Assembly (NCBI RefSeq): GCF_023074185.1
Contig: NZ_JADPKY010000043.1
Span: forward strand, 1 to 64,000
Direction: 5' to 3'
Length of the DNA stretch: 64,000 bases
Source of the DNA: Bradyrhizobium sp. 132
GTDB taxonomy: Bacteria; Pseudomonadota; Alphaproteobacteria; Rhizobiales; Xanthobacteraceae
Each line of letters opens with the position of its first letter. The first letter of the stretch is position 1. Positions 25,258 to 33,708 of this stretch are shown here, one piece after another. The notes under the pieces were generated by a model that was not told the origin of the DNA, did no database searches, and saw only the letters and a program-made list of their open reading frames with translations. The translations under genes and the position numbers were made by a program.

Positions 25258-28062
25258 ATGCCTTTCGGCGGCTGCCGAATGTCGGGGGCTGCGTTCTTGG
25301 CGGCGATGTTGCCGCTGATGCTTTGGCCGATGGACGCTGCGAATGCGCAGTGCGTCGGTTTCCCGGTCCAGACCAATCAGACTTGCACCAATGGCGGGAC
25401 GCTCGCTGATACCAGTATTCGGGGCATTGGCAATGTCGGCTTACAGGATCTGGGGACGCTAAGTCTGACCAACACCGCGGCCGGCGTGATCTCCAGCAGC
25501 GGCTTCAGCAGTCTGGGCATCTTCGCCAATCAGGATTTGAACCTGACGAATTCAGGAAGTGTCGCTGCCGCGGGTGCTGCCAACAGCGCCGTTGCGGTGG
25601 GACGGGATGCCACCATTAGCAATTCCGGGATCATCCAGGCTGACGATGGTATGAGTAACGCTATTGTGGCTACGCGCGACGCCAACGTAATTAACTCCGG
25701 CACGATTTCGGCCAACGGTGCCCAAGGCACCGGTATTATCGCCAGTCGAAATGCCTATGTGATCAATTCCGGAAGCATCCTGACCGACGGCCCCGATGGC
25801 TTCGGTATTTTCGTCGATCTGCACACTGCGACCGTTATCAATTTCGGGGTCATCTCGGCCAATGGAAGCGGCGGCATCGGCATTGTCTCCGGCGAGACCG
25901 TCCTTGCGACCAATTCCGGCACCATCTCGGTGAACGGCGTCAGCGGCATCGGTATCAAGAGTTATCAAGACGCCAGTTTGACCAACTCCGGAATCATCTC
26001 GGCCGGGGACGGCGGTCGCGGTGTCCTTTCGATTCGAGATGCCACCGTAGCCAATACCGGCACGATCACTGCTTCCAGCACTGGCGTCGCCATTCACGCG
26101 CTGCGGAATGCCGCCGTGACCAATTCGGGGCTCATCAGAGCCAACGATACCGGCGGCACCGCCATTGCCGCCACCCAGATCGCCGACGTCAACAACTCAG
26201 GGCTCGTCCTGGGAAATCTGTTCGCCATCTCTGCAACGACCGCAAACGTGGTCAATTCCGGCACCATTTCGGTCGGCGGCTTCACCGCGCGCGCGATCCG
26301 CGCTTTTCAGGATGCCAACGTCATCAATTCCGGAGTCATTTCGGGCACGATCGCGGGCACGGTTGGAATTTCTGCGGGCCGAGACGCCAACGTGGTCAAT
26401 TCCGGCACCATCTCGTCGTCGGGCGTCGGTACCGGCGTCGGTGCCGGTCGAGATGCAAATGTATTCAATTCCGGGTCCATTCTGGCTGACGGTCTGTCCG
26501 CTACAGCTATCATCGCCGTGCGAGATGCAAATGTGACGAATTCGGGCGTGATCGCTGCCAATGGACGCTCCGGCGTCGCGATCATCGGTCTTCAGAACGC
26601 CCATATCGTCAATTCCGGAATCATTTCGGCGAATGGTACGGGCGGCATTGCCATTTTAGTCGATCAGCACAATGCCACCGTGATCAATTCCGGCACCGTC
26701 TCGGCCGGCGGCTTCGGCATTCAGGCCTTTGGCTCCAGCAATTTGACCAATTCCGGGATCCTCAGCGGGCGGCTCGCCGCGCTCCAGTTCGTGGGATTGT
26801 CCGACACGCTCACCGTGCAGCAGGGATCGCGCATCATCGGCGCCGTCAATCTTGGCGGCGGCGGCGACACCGTCAACATGCGGGCGGTCAACCAGAACCT
26901 CACCTTCGATACGCTGGCCGGCGCAACGGTGAACGGCACGGTGCCTTACGTGGTGTCGGGCAACCGGATCGCCTCGGTCGATCCGTCCTCGTTTGCAACG
27001 GCCGGCAGCGTGCTTGCCGACTTCTCGCGCAGCGTCTCTGCGGTCGTGCCGGCATTCGACAGCGTGATGGCATCCGGTGGCGGCGTGTCCGCATTCGCTG
27101 CGCCCGATAGCGGCATGTCGGGCATCGCCGATGCCTTTGCCGGCATTCCCGGCCTTTCGGCCTATGCCTCGGACGAGGTTGCCTACAAGAGTCCGACCGC
27201 GGTTTATGCCGACGGCACCGCCGTGTGGGGCAGAGGGTTTGGCGGACGGCATGTGCAGGCTGCCGATGGCCTGCTGTCGCGCAACGTCACGACCTGGTAT
27301 GGCGGTGCGATCGGCATCGACAAATCGCTGCGGCCGGATTTGCGGCTCGGCCTGTTCGTCGGCGCGGGCAGCACCCATAACCGCCTCGATCTGAACGGCG
27401 ACGCCACCGACAGCAATCTCGCATTTGGCGGAGCCTACGCGCGCTACACGTCGGGCGCATCGTTTCTCAATGCGGCGCTGCAGGGCGGGGCCCTGCGCAG
27501 TTCGACGTCTCGTCTGGTCAACAACAATCTCGTGGCTAATGGGTTGGAGACGGCGACCGCGGGTTACACCGGCTGGTACGTCAGTCCCGAACTGACATGG
27601 GGCCATCGCTTCGCGCTCGGAACGCTGCTCGATTCGCACTACGCGCTGACGCCGAACGTGCAGGTCCGTTACCTCTATGCCGGTTTCGACGGCTATACCG
27701 AGACCGGTACCACCGCGCCGCTGACGGCCGGCGGCCGCAATACGCAAAATATCGAGGAGCGGGCCGAGCTGAAGTTCATCCGAACCACGCAGATATCCCC
27801 GGCATCGCTGCTAACCATCCACCTGTCCGGCGGGGGGCTCGGTTTGCAGCGGGTCGGTGGCGATACCGTTAACGCCACCTTGCTCACGCAGCCGCTCGCC
27901 TTCACCGCACCGGGCGCGGGCAATGTCTGGGGTGGTTTCGGTGGCCTTGGCGTGGAATGGCAGTCGCGCAACGTGTCTCTTTTCGCTGCGGCCGAATATC
28001 TCGCGTGGAACAATTCGGGCTCGATCGTCAGCGGCCGGGGCGGCCTCCGGATCGGCTTTTAG
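25258..28062 (+). CDS. Autotransporter with NSG-repeat beta-helix passenger
   Basis: A type Va secretion protein of about 934 residues. The signal peptide ends near AANAQ. The passenger (about residues 60-520) carries roughly 18 imperfect repeats of 20-27 residues built on NSGxIxAxG followed by GxxIxAxRDANV, a pattern expected to fold as a beta-helix. The C-terminal 270 residues form an autotransporter beta-barrel, starting around AVWGRGFGGRHV and ending with the terminal aromatic FGLRIGF-like strand (…GLRIGF). The starts at ATG 25258 and 25279 are both possible, and an in-frame TTG at 25186 would add a long N-region as in some autotransporters. Passenger function (adhesion, surface display) is inferred from architecture. 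Confidence 0.85.
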   Translation: MPFGGCRMSGAAFLAAMLPLMLWPMDAANAQCVGFPVQTNQTCTNGGTLADTSIRGIGNVGLQDLGTLSLTNTAAGVISSSGFSSLGIFANQDLNLTNSGSVAAAGAANSAVAVGRDATISNSGIIQADDGMSNAIVATRDANVINSGTISANGAQGTGIIASRNAYVINSGSILTDGPDGFGIFVDLHTATVINFGVISANGSGGIGIVSGETVLATNSGTISVNGVSGIGIKSYQDASLTNSGIISAGDGGRGVLSIRDATVANTGTITASSTGVAIHALRNAAVTNSGLIRANDTGGTAIAATQIADVNNSGLVLGNLFAISATTANVVNSGTISVGGFTARAIRAFQDANVINSGVISGTIAGTVGISAGRDANVVNSGTISSSGVGTGVGAGRDANVFNSGSILADGLSATAIIAVRDANVTNSGVIAANGRSGVAIIGLQNAHIVNSGIISANGTGGIAILVDQHNATVINSGTVSAGGFGIQAFGSSNLTNSGILSGRLAALQFVGLSDTLTVQQGSRIIGAVNLGGGGDTVNMRAVNQNLTFDTLAGATVNGTVPYVVSGNRIASVDPSSFATAGSVLADFSRSVSAVVPAFDSVMASGGGVSAFAAPDSGMSGIADAFAGIPGLSAYASDEVAYKSPTAVYADGTAVWGRGFGGRHVQAADGLLSRNVTTWYGGAIGIDKSLRPDLRLGLFVGAGSTHNRLDLNGDATDSNLAFGGAYARYTSGASFLNAALQGGALRSSTSRLVNNNLVANGLETATAGYTGWYVSPELTWGHRFALGTLLDSHYALTPNVQVRYLYAGFDGYTETGTTAPLTAGGRNTQNIEERAELKFIRTTQISPASLLTIHLSGGGLGLQRVGGDTVNATLLTQPLAFTAPGAGNVWGGFGGLGVEWQSRNVSLFAAAEYLAWNNSGSIVSGRGGLRIGF

Positions 28063-28091
28063 TCTATCGTAGGCACGGCATCTTCTCAGGC

Positions 28092-28116
28092 GGCGCACGC
28101 TGCTCTATCGTGCGCC
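28092..28116 (+). terminator. Perfect 8-bp hairpin after the autotransporter
   Basis: GGCGCACG (28092-28099) and CGTGCGCC (28109-28116) flank a 9-nt loop, 30 bp after the autotransporter stop and 25 bp before the next start. There is no T tract. It could be a weak terminator or part of the 5' leader of the binding-protein gene. Confidence 0.4.
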
Positions 28117-28140
28117 TCGAATTGAGACCGGGAGGAAACC

Positions 28141-29166
28141 ATGAAGAAACTGTTTGGCCGGCTCGCCGGCGCGTTGCTCGCGCTGACGCTCACCACCGGT
28201 CTTGCCGCGGCGCAAAGCAAGATCACGATCGCCATCGGCGGCGGCTCCTGCCTGTGCTATCTGCCGACGGTGCTGGCCAAGCAGCTCGGCGAATACGACA
28301 AGGCGGGTCTCAGTGTCGAACTGGTGGACCTCAAGGGCGGCTCGGACGCGCTCAAGGCCGTGCTCGGCGGCAGCGCCGACGTGGTCTCCGGCTACTTCGA
28401 CCATTGCGTCAACCTCGCCGCCAAGAAGCAGGAGCTCCAGGCTTTCGTGGTCTATGACCGCTATCCCGGCCTCGTGCTGGTGGTTTCGCCCTCGCACACC
28501 AACGAGATCAAGTCGATCAAGGATCTCGCCGGCAAGAAGGTCGGCGTCAGCGCGCCCGGCTCCTCCACGGACTTCTTCCTCAAATACATGCTCAAGAAGA
28601 ATGGGGTCGATCCCGCCAGCGCTGCCGTGATCGGCGTCGGCCTCGGCGCCACCGCGGTCGCCGCGATGGAGCAGGGCCAGATCGACGCCGCCGTGATGCT
28701 CGATCCCTCCGTCACCGTGCTCCAGGGCAGTCACAAGGATCTTCGCATCCTCAGCGACACCCGCACCCAGAAGGACACGCTCGAGACGTTCGGTGGCGAA
28801 TATCCGGGCGGTGCGCTGTACTCGACCGCGGCCTGGGTTGCCGGCCACGAAAAGGAGACGCAGGCGCTGACCAACGCGATCATGGGCACGCTCGCCTGGA
28901 TCCACTCGCACTCGCCCGAGGAGATCATGGCGAAGATGCCGGAGGAGACGGTCGGAAAGAACAAGGACCTCTATCTCGCGGCGCTCAAGAACACGATTCC
29001 GATGTTCTCCGAGACCGGCAAGATGGATCCGAAGGGCGCTGACGCCGTGCTCGCGGTGTTCAGCGTTGGCTCGCCCGAGGTCGCTAACGCCAAGATCGAC
29101 GTCAGCAAGACCTTCACCAACAAGTACGTCGAGCAGGCCAAGAAGACCACGGGGAGCGCCAAATAA
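28141..29166 (+). CDS. SsuA/THI5-like ABC substrate-binding protein
   Basis: This 341-residue periplasmic binding protein has a signal peptide of about 24 residues ending LAAA before QSKITIAIG. The NMT1/THI5-like fold shows the KGGSDALKAVLGGSADV and IKDLAGKKVGVSAPGSSTDFFLK segments typical of NitT/TauT binding proteins. An unusual CLCY stretch sits in the first ligand-facing loop, and a further Cys lies at DHCVN. The GGGAGGAAAC ribosome site is strong. No permease or ATPase adjoins; the cognate pair is probably 19392-20995, separated by the sigma-factor islet. The ligand is unknown. Confidence 0.88.
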   Translation: MKKLFGRLAGALLALTLTTGLAAAQSKITIAIGGGSCLCYLPTVLAKQLGEYDKAGLSVELVDLKGGSDALKAVLGGSADVVSGYFDHCVNLAAKKQELQAFVVYDRYPGLVLVVSPSHTNEIKSIKDLAGKKVGVSAPGSSTDFFLKYMLKKNGVDPASAAVIGVGLGATAVAAMEQGQIDAAVMLDPSVTVLQGSHKDLRILSDTRTQKDTLETFGGEYPGGALYSTAAWVAGHEKETQALTNAIMGTLAWIHSHSPEEIMAKMPEETVGKNKDLYLAALKNTIPMFSETGKMDPKGADAVLAVFSVGSPEVANAKIDVSKTFTNKYVEQAKKTTGSAK

Positions 29167-29195
29167 CTGACGCGAAGGTGTGGTCATCAGGCGTC

Positions 29196-29900
29196 ATGAC
29201 GTCACCAATCATTCATCGCGTCACCACCCTTGATCTCGCCGTGCGGCCGATCGTCTGGCCGTTCGCCGAGGTGCGGCGCGCCGAGATCGCCGCGCATTTC
29301 GCCGAGAAGCAGCGTGAGCGGCCGAAGATCTGGAACGGCCGTGTCCTGCTCGGGCGTGATCCCGTGTTTACGGATGGCCATTTCACCGCGACCTATTTCG
29401 AGACCGATTTCGCGAGCTTCCTCGCCTGGCGCGACTGGGGCATTCCCGACAAAGCCGTGTTCAACGGTTTCGGCATGGGCGCGCTGCGCACCTCCGACGG
29501 CGCCTTCGTGATGGGCGAGATGGCACAGCACACCGCCAACGGCGGGCGCATCTATTTCCCCTCGGGCACGCCCGACCTTGATGACGTCAGGGGCGACACG
29601 CTCGACATTTCCGGCAGCGTTGTCCGCGAACTCGAGGAAGAGACCGGCCTGACCGCGGCCGACTACCGTGCCGAGCCGGACTGGCATTGTGTCGTCTCCG
29701 GGCCCACGATTGCAATGATGCAAATTATCAACCTGGACATGCCGGGTGACGTGGCGCGTGCGCGGATCGAAGCCAATCTGGCGCGCGAGGCTGAGCCGGA
29801 GCTCTCGGCTATCCATCTCGTGCACGGGATGAGTGATCTCACGCCGTCCATGCCGCGATTTGTCACGGCCTTCGTCGAGCAGCAGTTCGCGTCGCGCTGA
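29196..29900 (+). CDS. Nudix-like protein with degenerate Nudix box
   Basis: A 234-residue cytoplasmic protein. The second half of a Nudix box is intact (RELEEETGL), including the Mg-binding glutamates, but the first half departs from Gx5Ex7: the expected Gly and Glu positions hold Asp and Leu, with an Asp one residue away. The rest resembles hypothetical Nudix proteins of alphaproteobacteria. If active it would hydrolyse a nucleoside diphosphate linked to another moiety. ATG 29196 is used; an in-frame GTG at 29178 is an alternative. It lies 29 bp after the binding-protein gene and may be co-transcribed with it. Confidence 0.65.
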   Translation: MTSPIIHRVTTLDLAVRPIVWPFAEVRRAEIAAHFAEKQRERPKIWNGRVLLGRDPVFTDGHFTATYFETDFASFLAWRDWGIPDKAVFNGFGMGALRTSDGAFVMGEMAQHTANGGRIYFPSGTPDLDDVRGDTLDISGSVVRELEEETGLTAADYRAEPDWHCVVSGPTIAMMQIINLDMPGDVARARIEANLAREAEPELSAIHLVHGMSDLTPSMPRFVTAFVEQQFASR

Positions 29901-29995
29901 AGCGCGAGGCTTGACATCGCTGCGCTCAGCCCATGTGATGGGCAAAAAAGCAAAAGCAAAGAGAATGCAATGCACAATCGTTCAGGGAGGTTTTG

Positions 29996-31306
29996 ATGCG
30001 CGTGCGCATGGCTGCCCGCTTGGTGCGTGGGCTGTTGGTCGCGATATCAGCGACGGGCTTGGCGGTCTCCGCCCAGGCTCAAGAGAAGAAGATCAAGATC
30101 GGCGTCGTTTTCGATTTGACCGGACCTCTCGCCGGCGGCGGCTCTGAGCTCGGCTATATCGGCGCAAAGATCATCCTCGACCACTTCGCCAGGACCGGCG
30201 TCGAGGGCTACAAGATCGAGGCGGTCTATGCCGACGCGCAGAGCAAGCCCGACATCGCCATCAACGAATCCGTCCGCCTGCTCGAGCAGGAGAAGGTCGA
30301 CATGGTGCTCGGCTTCTTCTCGTCGGCGCAATGTGTGCCGGTGGCCGCGCGAGTCGAGCAGCTCAAGAAGTTCATGTGGATGACGACCTGCATCTCGTCG
30401 GCCGTGTTCAACGAGAAGGGCTACAAATACGTCTTCCGGCCGCAGGCGAGCGGCGACCAGTTTGGCATGATGACGATGGATTTCATCGCGCAGAACGCCA
30501 AGGCGAAGTTCGACAAGGAGCCGAAGGATCTGCGCGTCGCCATCATCCACGAGGACGGCGCCTATGGTGTCGACGTGTCCAAGGGCAACGAGGCCGGCGC
30601 GAAGAAGGCTGGCTTCAACGTCGTGATGAAGGAGGGCTATTCGGCCACCGCGCCTGACCTCTCCGCGCTGGTGACCAAGTTGAAGCGCGCCAAGCCCGAC
30701 GTCATTTTCCACACCGGCTACAATCCGGACATTACGCTGCTGTTGCGCCAGGCCCGCGAGCAGGGCCTGAAGTTCGGTGCGCTGATGGGGCACGGTGCGG
30801 GTTACGGCGTCTATGAGAAGCTGAAGGAAGGCATGGGCGCCGATGCCACCTACATCTTCAACACCGACCCGATCTCGATCTGGCTTGCCAACCAGAAGAC
30901 CATGGATCCGAAGCTCCCTGCGGTGATCAAGATGGTCGGCGAGGAGTTCGACAAGATCCGGCCCGGCGTCGCCATCCGCTCGGCCCATGTCGGCATCGGC
31001 GCGTCCAACACCTATGTGTTCATGAATGACGTCCTGCCGCGCGCGATCAAGAAATACGGTGGTGTCGATCCCGATGCGCTGCGCAAAGCGGCGCTCGACA
31101 CCGACATCCCCGAGGGCGGCACCATGCTCGGCTTCGGCGTCAAGTTCTACGGCGAGGGCACGCCGATGGCCGGGCAGAACGAGCGCTCATTCCCGGTCGT
31201 GATCCAGTACATCGACGATAAATCCTCGGTGGTGTGGCCCAAGAGCCAGGCGCAGCGCGAGGCCGTGCTGCCGCTTCCGAAGGGCACCACCTACAGCAAC
31301 CAGTAG
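29996..31306 (+). CDS. HAAT-family ABC substrate-binding protein
   Basis: This is a periplasmic binding protein of 436 residues with a signal peptide ending SAQAQ before EKKIKIGVVFDLTGPLAG. That opening is the standard start of Leu/Ile/Val-type (Peripla_BP_6) receptors. The type I binding fold continues with YADAQSKPDIAINESVRLL, VIHEDGAYG-like and DVIFHTGYNPDITLLLRQA segments. It is first in a five-gene importer operon with both ATPases and both permeases downstream. ATG 29996 follows AGGGAGG. Ligand could be a branched-chain amino acid, amide, urea or aromatic acid; sequence alone does not decide. Confidence 0.9.
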   Translation: MRVRMAARLVRGLLVAISATGLAVSAQAQEKKIKIGVVFDLTGPLAGGGSELGYIGAKIILDHFARTGVEGYKIEAVYADAQSKPDIAINESVRLLEQEKVDMVLGFFSSAQCVPVAARVEQLKKFMWMTTCISSAVFNEKGYKYVFRPQASGDQFGMMTMDFIAQNAKAKFDKEPKDLRVAIIHEDGAYGVDVSKGNEAGAKKAGFNVVMKEGYSATAPDLSALVTKLKRAKPDVIFHTGYNPDITLLLRQAREQGLKFGALMGHGAGYGVYEKLKEGMGADATYIFNTDPISIWLANQKTMDPKLPAVIKMVGEEFDKIRPGVAIRSAHVGIGASNTYVFMNDVLPRAIKKYGGVDPDALRKAALDTDIPEGGTMLGFGVKFYGEGTPMAGQNERSFPVVIQYIDDKSSVVWPKSQAQREAVLPLPKGTTYSNQ

Positions 31307-31337
31307 CGCAAATACGCGTAGCAAGGAGGGCGGAGCG

Positions 31338-32105
31338 GTGCTGGAAGTCAGCGGGCTGGTGAAGCGGTTTGGTGGCTTCACCGCCGTCAACAACGTGTCG
31401 TTCAAAGTCGATCAGGGCGAGATCCTCGGCCTGATCGGCCCCAACGGCTCGGGCAAGAGCACGATCTTCAACATGCTCTCAGGCACGCTGGCGCCGACAT
31501 CCGGTTCGATCCTGTTCGGCGGCTCCGAGATCGCGGGCCTCGCACCGCACCGGATCATCAACAGTGGTATCGGCCGCACCTTCCAGATCCCGCGGCCGTT
31601 CCGCCGCTTGACGATGTTCGAGAACGTCGCGCTCGCCGGATTCTACGGCCAGGGCCGCCACAGCCGTGCCAGGGCCGAGGAGGCGGCCGAGCGATCGCTG
31701 GCCATGGTCGGCCTGCCGACCGATCGCCACGCCAGCGTCGATGGCCTCGGCGCAGCCGGCCTGAAAAAGCTCGAACTGGCGAAAGCACTCGCGACTGGGC
31801 CAAAACTGCTGCTCGCCGACGAGAGCCTCGGCGGGCTCGACGAAGCCGAGATGGGCCAGGCCGCCGACATGCTGCGCAACATCCGCGACGAGCTCGGCAT
31901 CACCATCATCTGGGTCGAGCACATCATGGGCGTTCTGATGCGCGTCGTCGATCGCGTGATGGTGCTCGACCACGGCGAAAAGATCTCGGAAGGTTTGCCG
32001 AGCGCGGTTGCCGGCGATCCGCGCGTCATCGAGGTCTATCTCGGCACCGATGCCGAGACCACGCAGGCCGCGGCCGCCGAAGCGCGCCGCCGCGCGGGAG
32101 GATAG
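31338..32105 (+). CDS. livG: HAAT-family ABC ATPase (LivG type), altered signature motif
   Basis: A 255-residue ATPase with Walker A GPNGSGKST, and GIGRTFQIPRPF containing the Q-loop typical of LivG. The signature region reads LGAAGLKKLELAKAL where LivG proteins usually have LPYGxQRRLEIARAL; the conserved glycine cluster before the helix is changed. Walker B is also unusual: KLLLADESLGGLD, with Ser in place of the usual Pro. The switch histidine is present (VEHIMGVL). GTG start at 31338 follows AAGGAGG. It pairs with the LivF-type ATPase next in the operon, so an asymmetric dimer with one weakened site is conceivable. That is an inference. Confidence 0.85.
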   Translation: MLEVSGLVKRFGGFTAVNNVSFKVDQGEILGLIGPNGSGKSTIFNMLSGTLAPTSGSILFGGSEIAGLAPHRIINSGIGRTFQIPRPFRRLTMFENVALAGFYGQGRHSRARAEEAAERSLAMVGLPTDRHASVDGLGAAGLKKLELAKALATGPKLLLADESLGGLDEAEMGQAADMLRNIRDELGITIIWVEHIMGVLMRVVDRVMVLDHGEKISEGLPSAVAGDPRVIEVYLGTDAETTQAAAAEARRRAGG

Positions 32106-32108
32106 TCG

Positions 32109-32813
32109 ATGCTGGAGCTCCGCGCCGTCAATGCCGGTTACGGCACCTTCCAGGCGCTGTTCGACGTCAATCTCGACGTGAAGGCCGGCGAGGCGGTCGG
32201 CGTCATCGGCCCGAACGGCGCCGGCAAGACCACCTTGATGCGCGTCATTTCCGGCCTGATCCGTCCCGCGCGTGGGTCGATCGCGATGGAGGGCATCGAC
32301 GTCGTGGCGACGCCGTCGCACAAGATCGTCAGTCTCGGGATCGCGCATGTGCCGGAGAACCGGCGGCTGTTTCCGCAGCTCTCGGTCGACGACAATCTCA
32401 AGATGGGCGCCTTCATGAAGGAGGCGCGCGGCCATTATGCCGAGCGGCTGGACGTCGTGTTCGATCTGTTTCCGCGCCTGAAGGAGCGCCGCCACCAGAT
32501 GGCCGGCACCATGTCCGGCGGCGAGCAGCAAATGTGCGCGATCGGACGCGCGTTGATGTCGAATCCAAAGCTGCTGCTGCTCGACGAGCCGTCGGCGGGG
32601 CTGGCGCCAGTGGTGGTGCAGCAGGTGTTCGAGCTGGTGAAGCGGATCCGAGCAAGCGGGCTGACCGTGCTGATCGTCGAGCAGAATGTGCAGCAGGTGC
32701 TGAAAGTGGTCGATCGTGCCTATCTGATCGAGGCGGGCACGATCAGGTCCTCAGGCACCTCGGCCGAGATGCTGGCGAGCGACACGGTCAAGGAAGCGTA
32801 TCTCGGGGTGTGA
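32109..32813 (+). CDS. livF: HAAT-family ABC ATPase (LivF type)
   Basis: A 234-residue ATPase with fully conserved motifs: Walker A GPNGAGKTT, signature MSGGEQQM, Walker B KLLLLDEPSAGL, and the switch region VLIVEQNVQQVL. The VPENRRLFPQLSVDDNL segment is diagnostic of the LivF branch. It begins 3 bp after the livG stop and precedes the permease genes by 13 bp. Together with livG it forms the heterodimeric motor of the importer. Confidence 0.93.
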   Translation: MLELRAVNAGYGTFQALFDVNLDVKAGEAVGVIGPNGAGKTTLMRVISGLIRPARGSIAMEGIDVVATPSHKIVSLGIAHVPENRRLFPQLSVDDNLKMGAFMKEARGHYAERLDVVFDLFPRLKERRHQMAGTMSGGEQQMCAIGRALMSNPKLLLLDEPSAGLAPVVVQQVFELVKRIRASGLTVLIVEQNVQQVLKVVDRAYLIEAGTIRSSGTSAEMLASDTVKEAYLGV

Positions 32814-32826
32814 GGTTCATGCGGGC

Positions 32827-33708
32827 ATGCAAGCATTTTTGGACATTTTCGACATCTACCTGCTGGAGGCCGTGATCAACGGTATCCTGCTCGGCGGCGT
32901 GCTGGCGCTGCTCGCGCTCGGGCTCAACCTGATCTTCGGCGTCATCGACGTGACCTGGATCTGCTACGCCGAACTGGTGATGATCGGCATGTACGCCATG
33001 TATTTCATGGTGCAGCATTACGGCATCAGCTATTTCGTCGCCGCGCCGCTTACCATCCTGCTGGTCGCGGTGCTCGGCGCGGCGCTGCATTACCTCGTGA
33101 TCGCGCCGCTGCTCACAGCGCCTCCGATCAATCAATTGCTCGCGACCGGCGGGGTGCTGTTCGTGCTCCAGAGCTTTGCGACCGTCGCCTTCGGCATCGA
33201 CTTTCGCAACCTCGGCATCCGCCTGCCGGTGCTCGCCTTCGGCGAAATGCATTTTAGCTATGCGCGGCTGCTGTCCTTTCTGGCGGCGCTGGTCGGCATG
33301 GTCGTGGTCTATCTGTTCATGACGCGGACCTTCACCGGCACCGCGATCCGGGCGATCTCGCAGGACCGGCAGATCATGGCGCTGATGGGCGTCGACACCA
33401 AGCGGATCTATCTCATTACCTCGGCACTCGGCGGCGCTCTGGCCGGGCTCGCCGCCTGCCTGCTGGTTCTGCAATATGACGTGCATCCCTTCGTCGGTCT
33501 GTCGTTCGGACCGATCACCTTCCTGATCTGCGTGCTCGGCGGCCTCGGCAATTTCATCGGCGGCTTCATCGCCGCCTTCGTGTTCGCCGAGATCATCTCG
33601 CTTGGCGGCCTGTTCTCCGATCTCGAATGGGGCTATGTGCTCGCCTTCGCCTTCTTCATCGTCATGATGTTCATCCGCCCCGCGGGCCTGCTGGCGAGGC
33701 GCCGATGA
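32827..33708 (+). CDS. livH: HAAT-family ABC permease (LivH type)
   Basis: A 293-residue inner-membrane permease with about eight helices. The N-terminal INGILLGGVLALLALGLNLIFGV segment and the cytoplasmic TAIRAISQDRQIMALMGVD loop, which contacts the ATPase, are typical of LivH. The ATG at 32827 is close to the livF stop. Its stop overlaps the next start by 4 bp (ATGATG context), showing coupling with livM. Confidence 0.92.
   Translation: MQAFLDIFDIYLLEAVINGILLGGVLALLALGLNLIFGVIDVTWICYAELVMIGMYAMYFMVQHYGISYFVAAPLTILLVAVLGAALHYLVIAPLLTAPPINQLLATGGVLFVLQSFATVAFGIDFRNLGIRLPVLAFGEMHFSYARLLSFLAALVGMVVVYLFMTRTFTGTAIRAISQDRQIMALMGVDTKRIYLITSALGGALAGLAACLLVLQYDVHPFVGLSFGPITFLICVLGGLGNFIGGFIAAFVFAEIISLGGLFSDLEWGYVLAFAFFIVMMFIRPAGLLARRR

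Noticed and set aside
25500..26780. Regularly spaced repeats that could look like a CRISPR array
   Set aside because: They are in-frame protein repeats of varying length (NSG units) inside an autotransporter, without identical repeats and unique spacers.
32788..33486. 232-codon minus-strand ORF opposite livH
   Set aside because: Shadow of a clear permease; His/Asp/Arg-rich composition typical of antisense frames.
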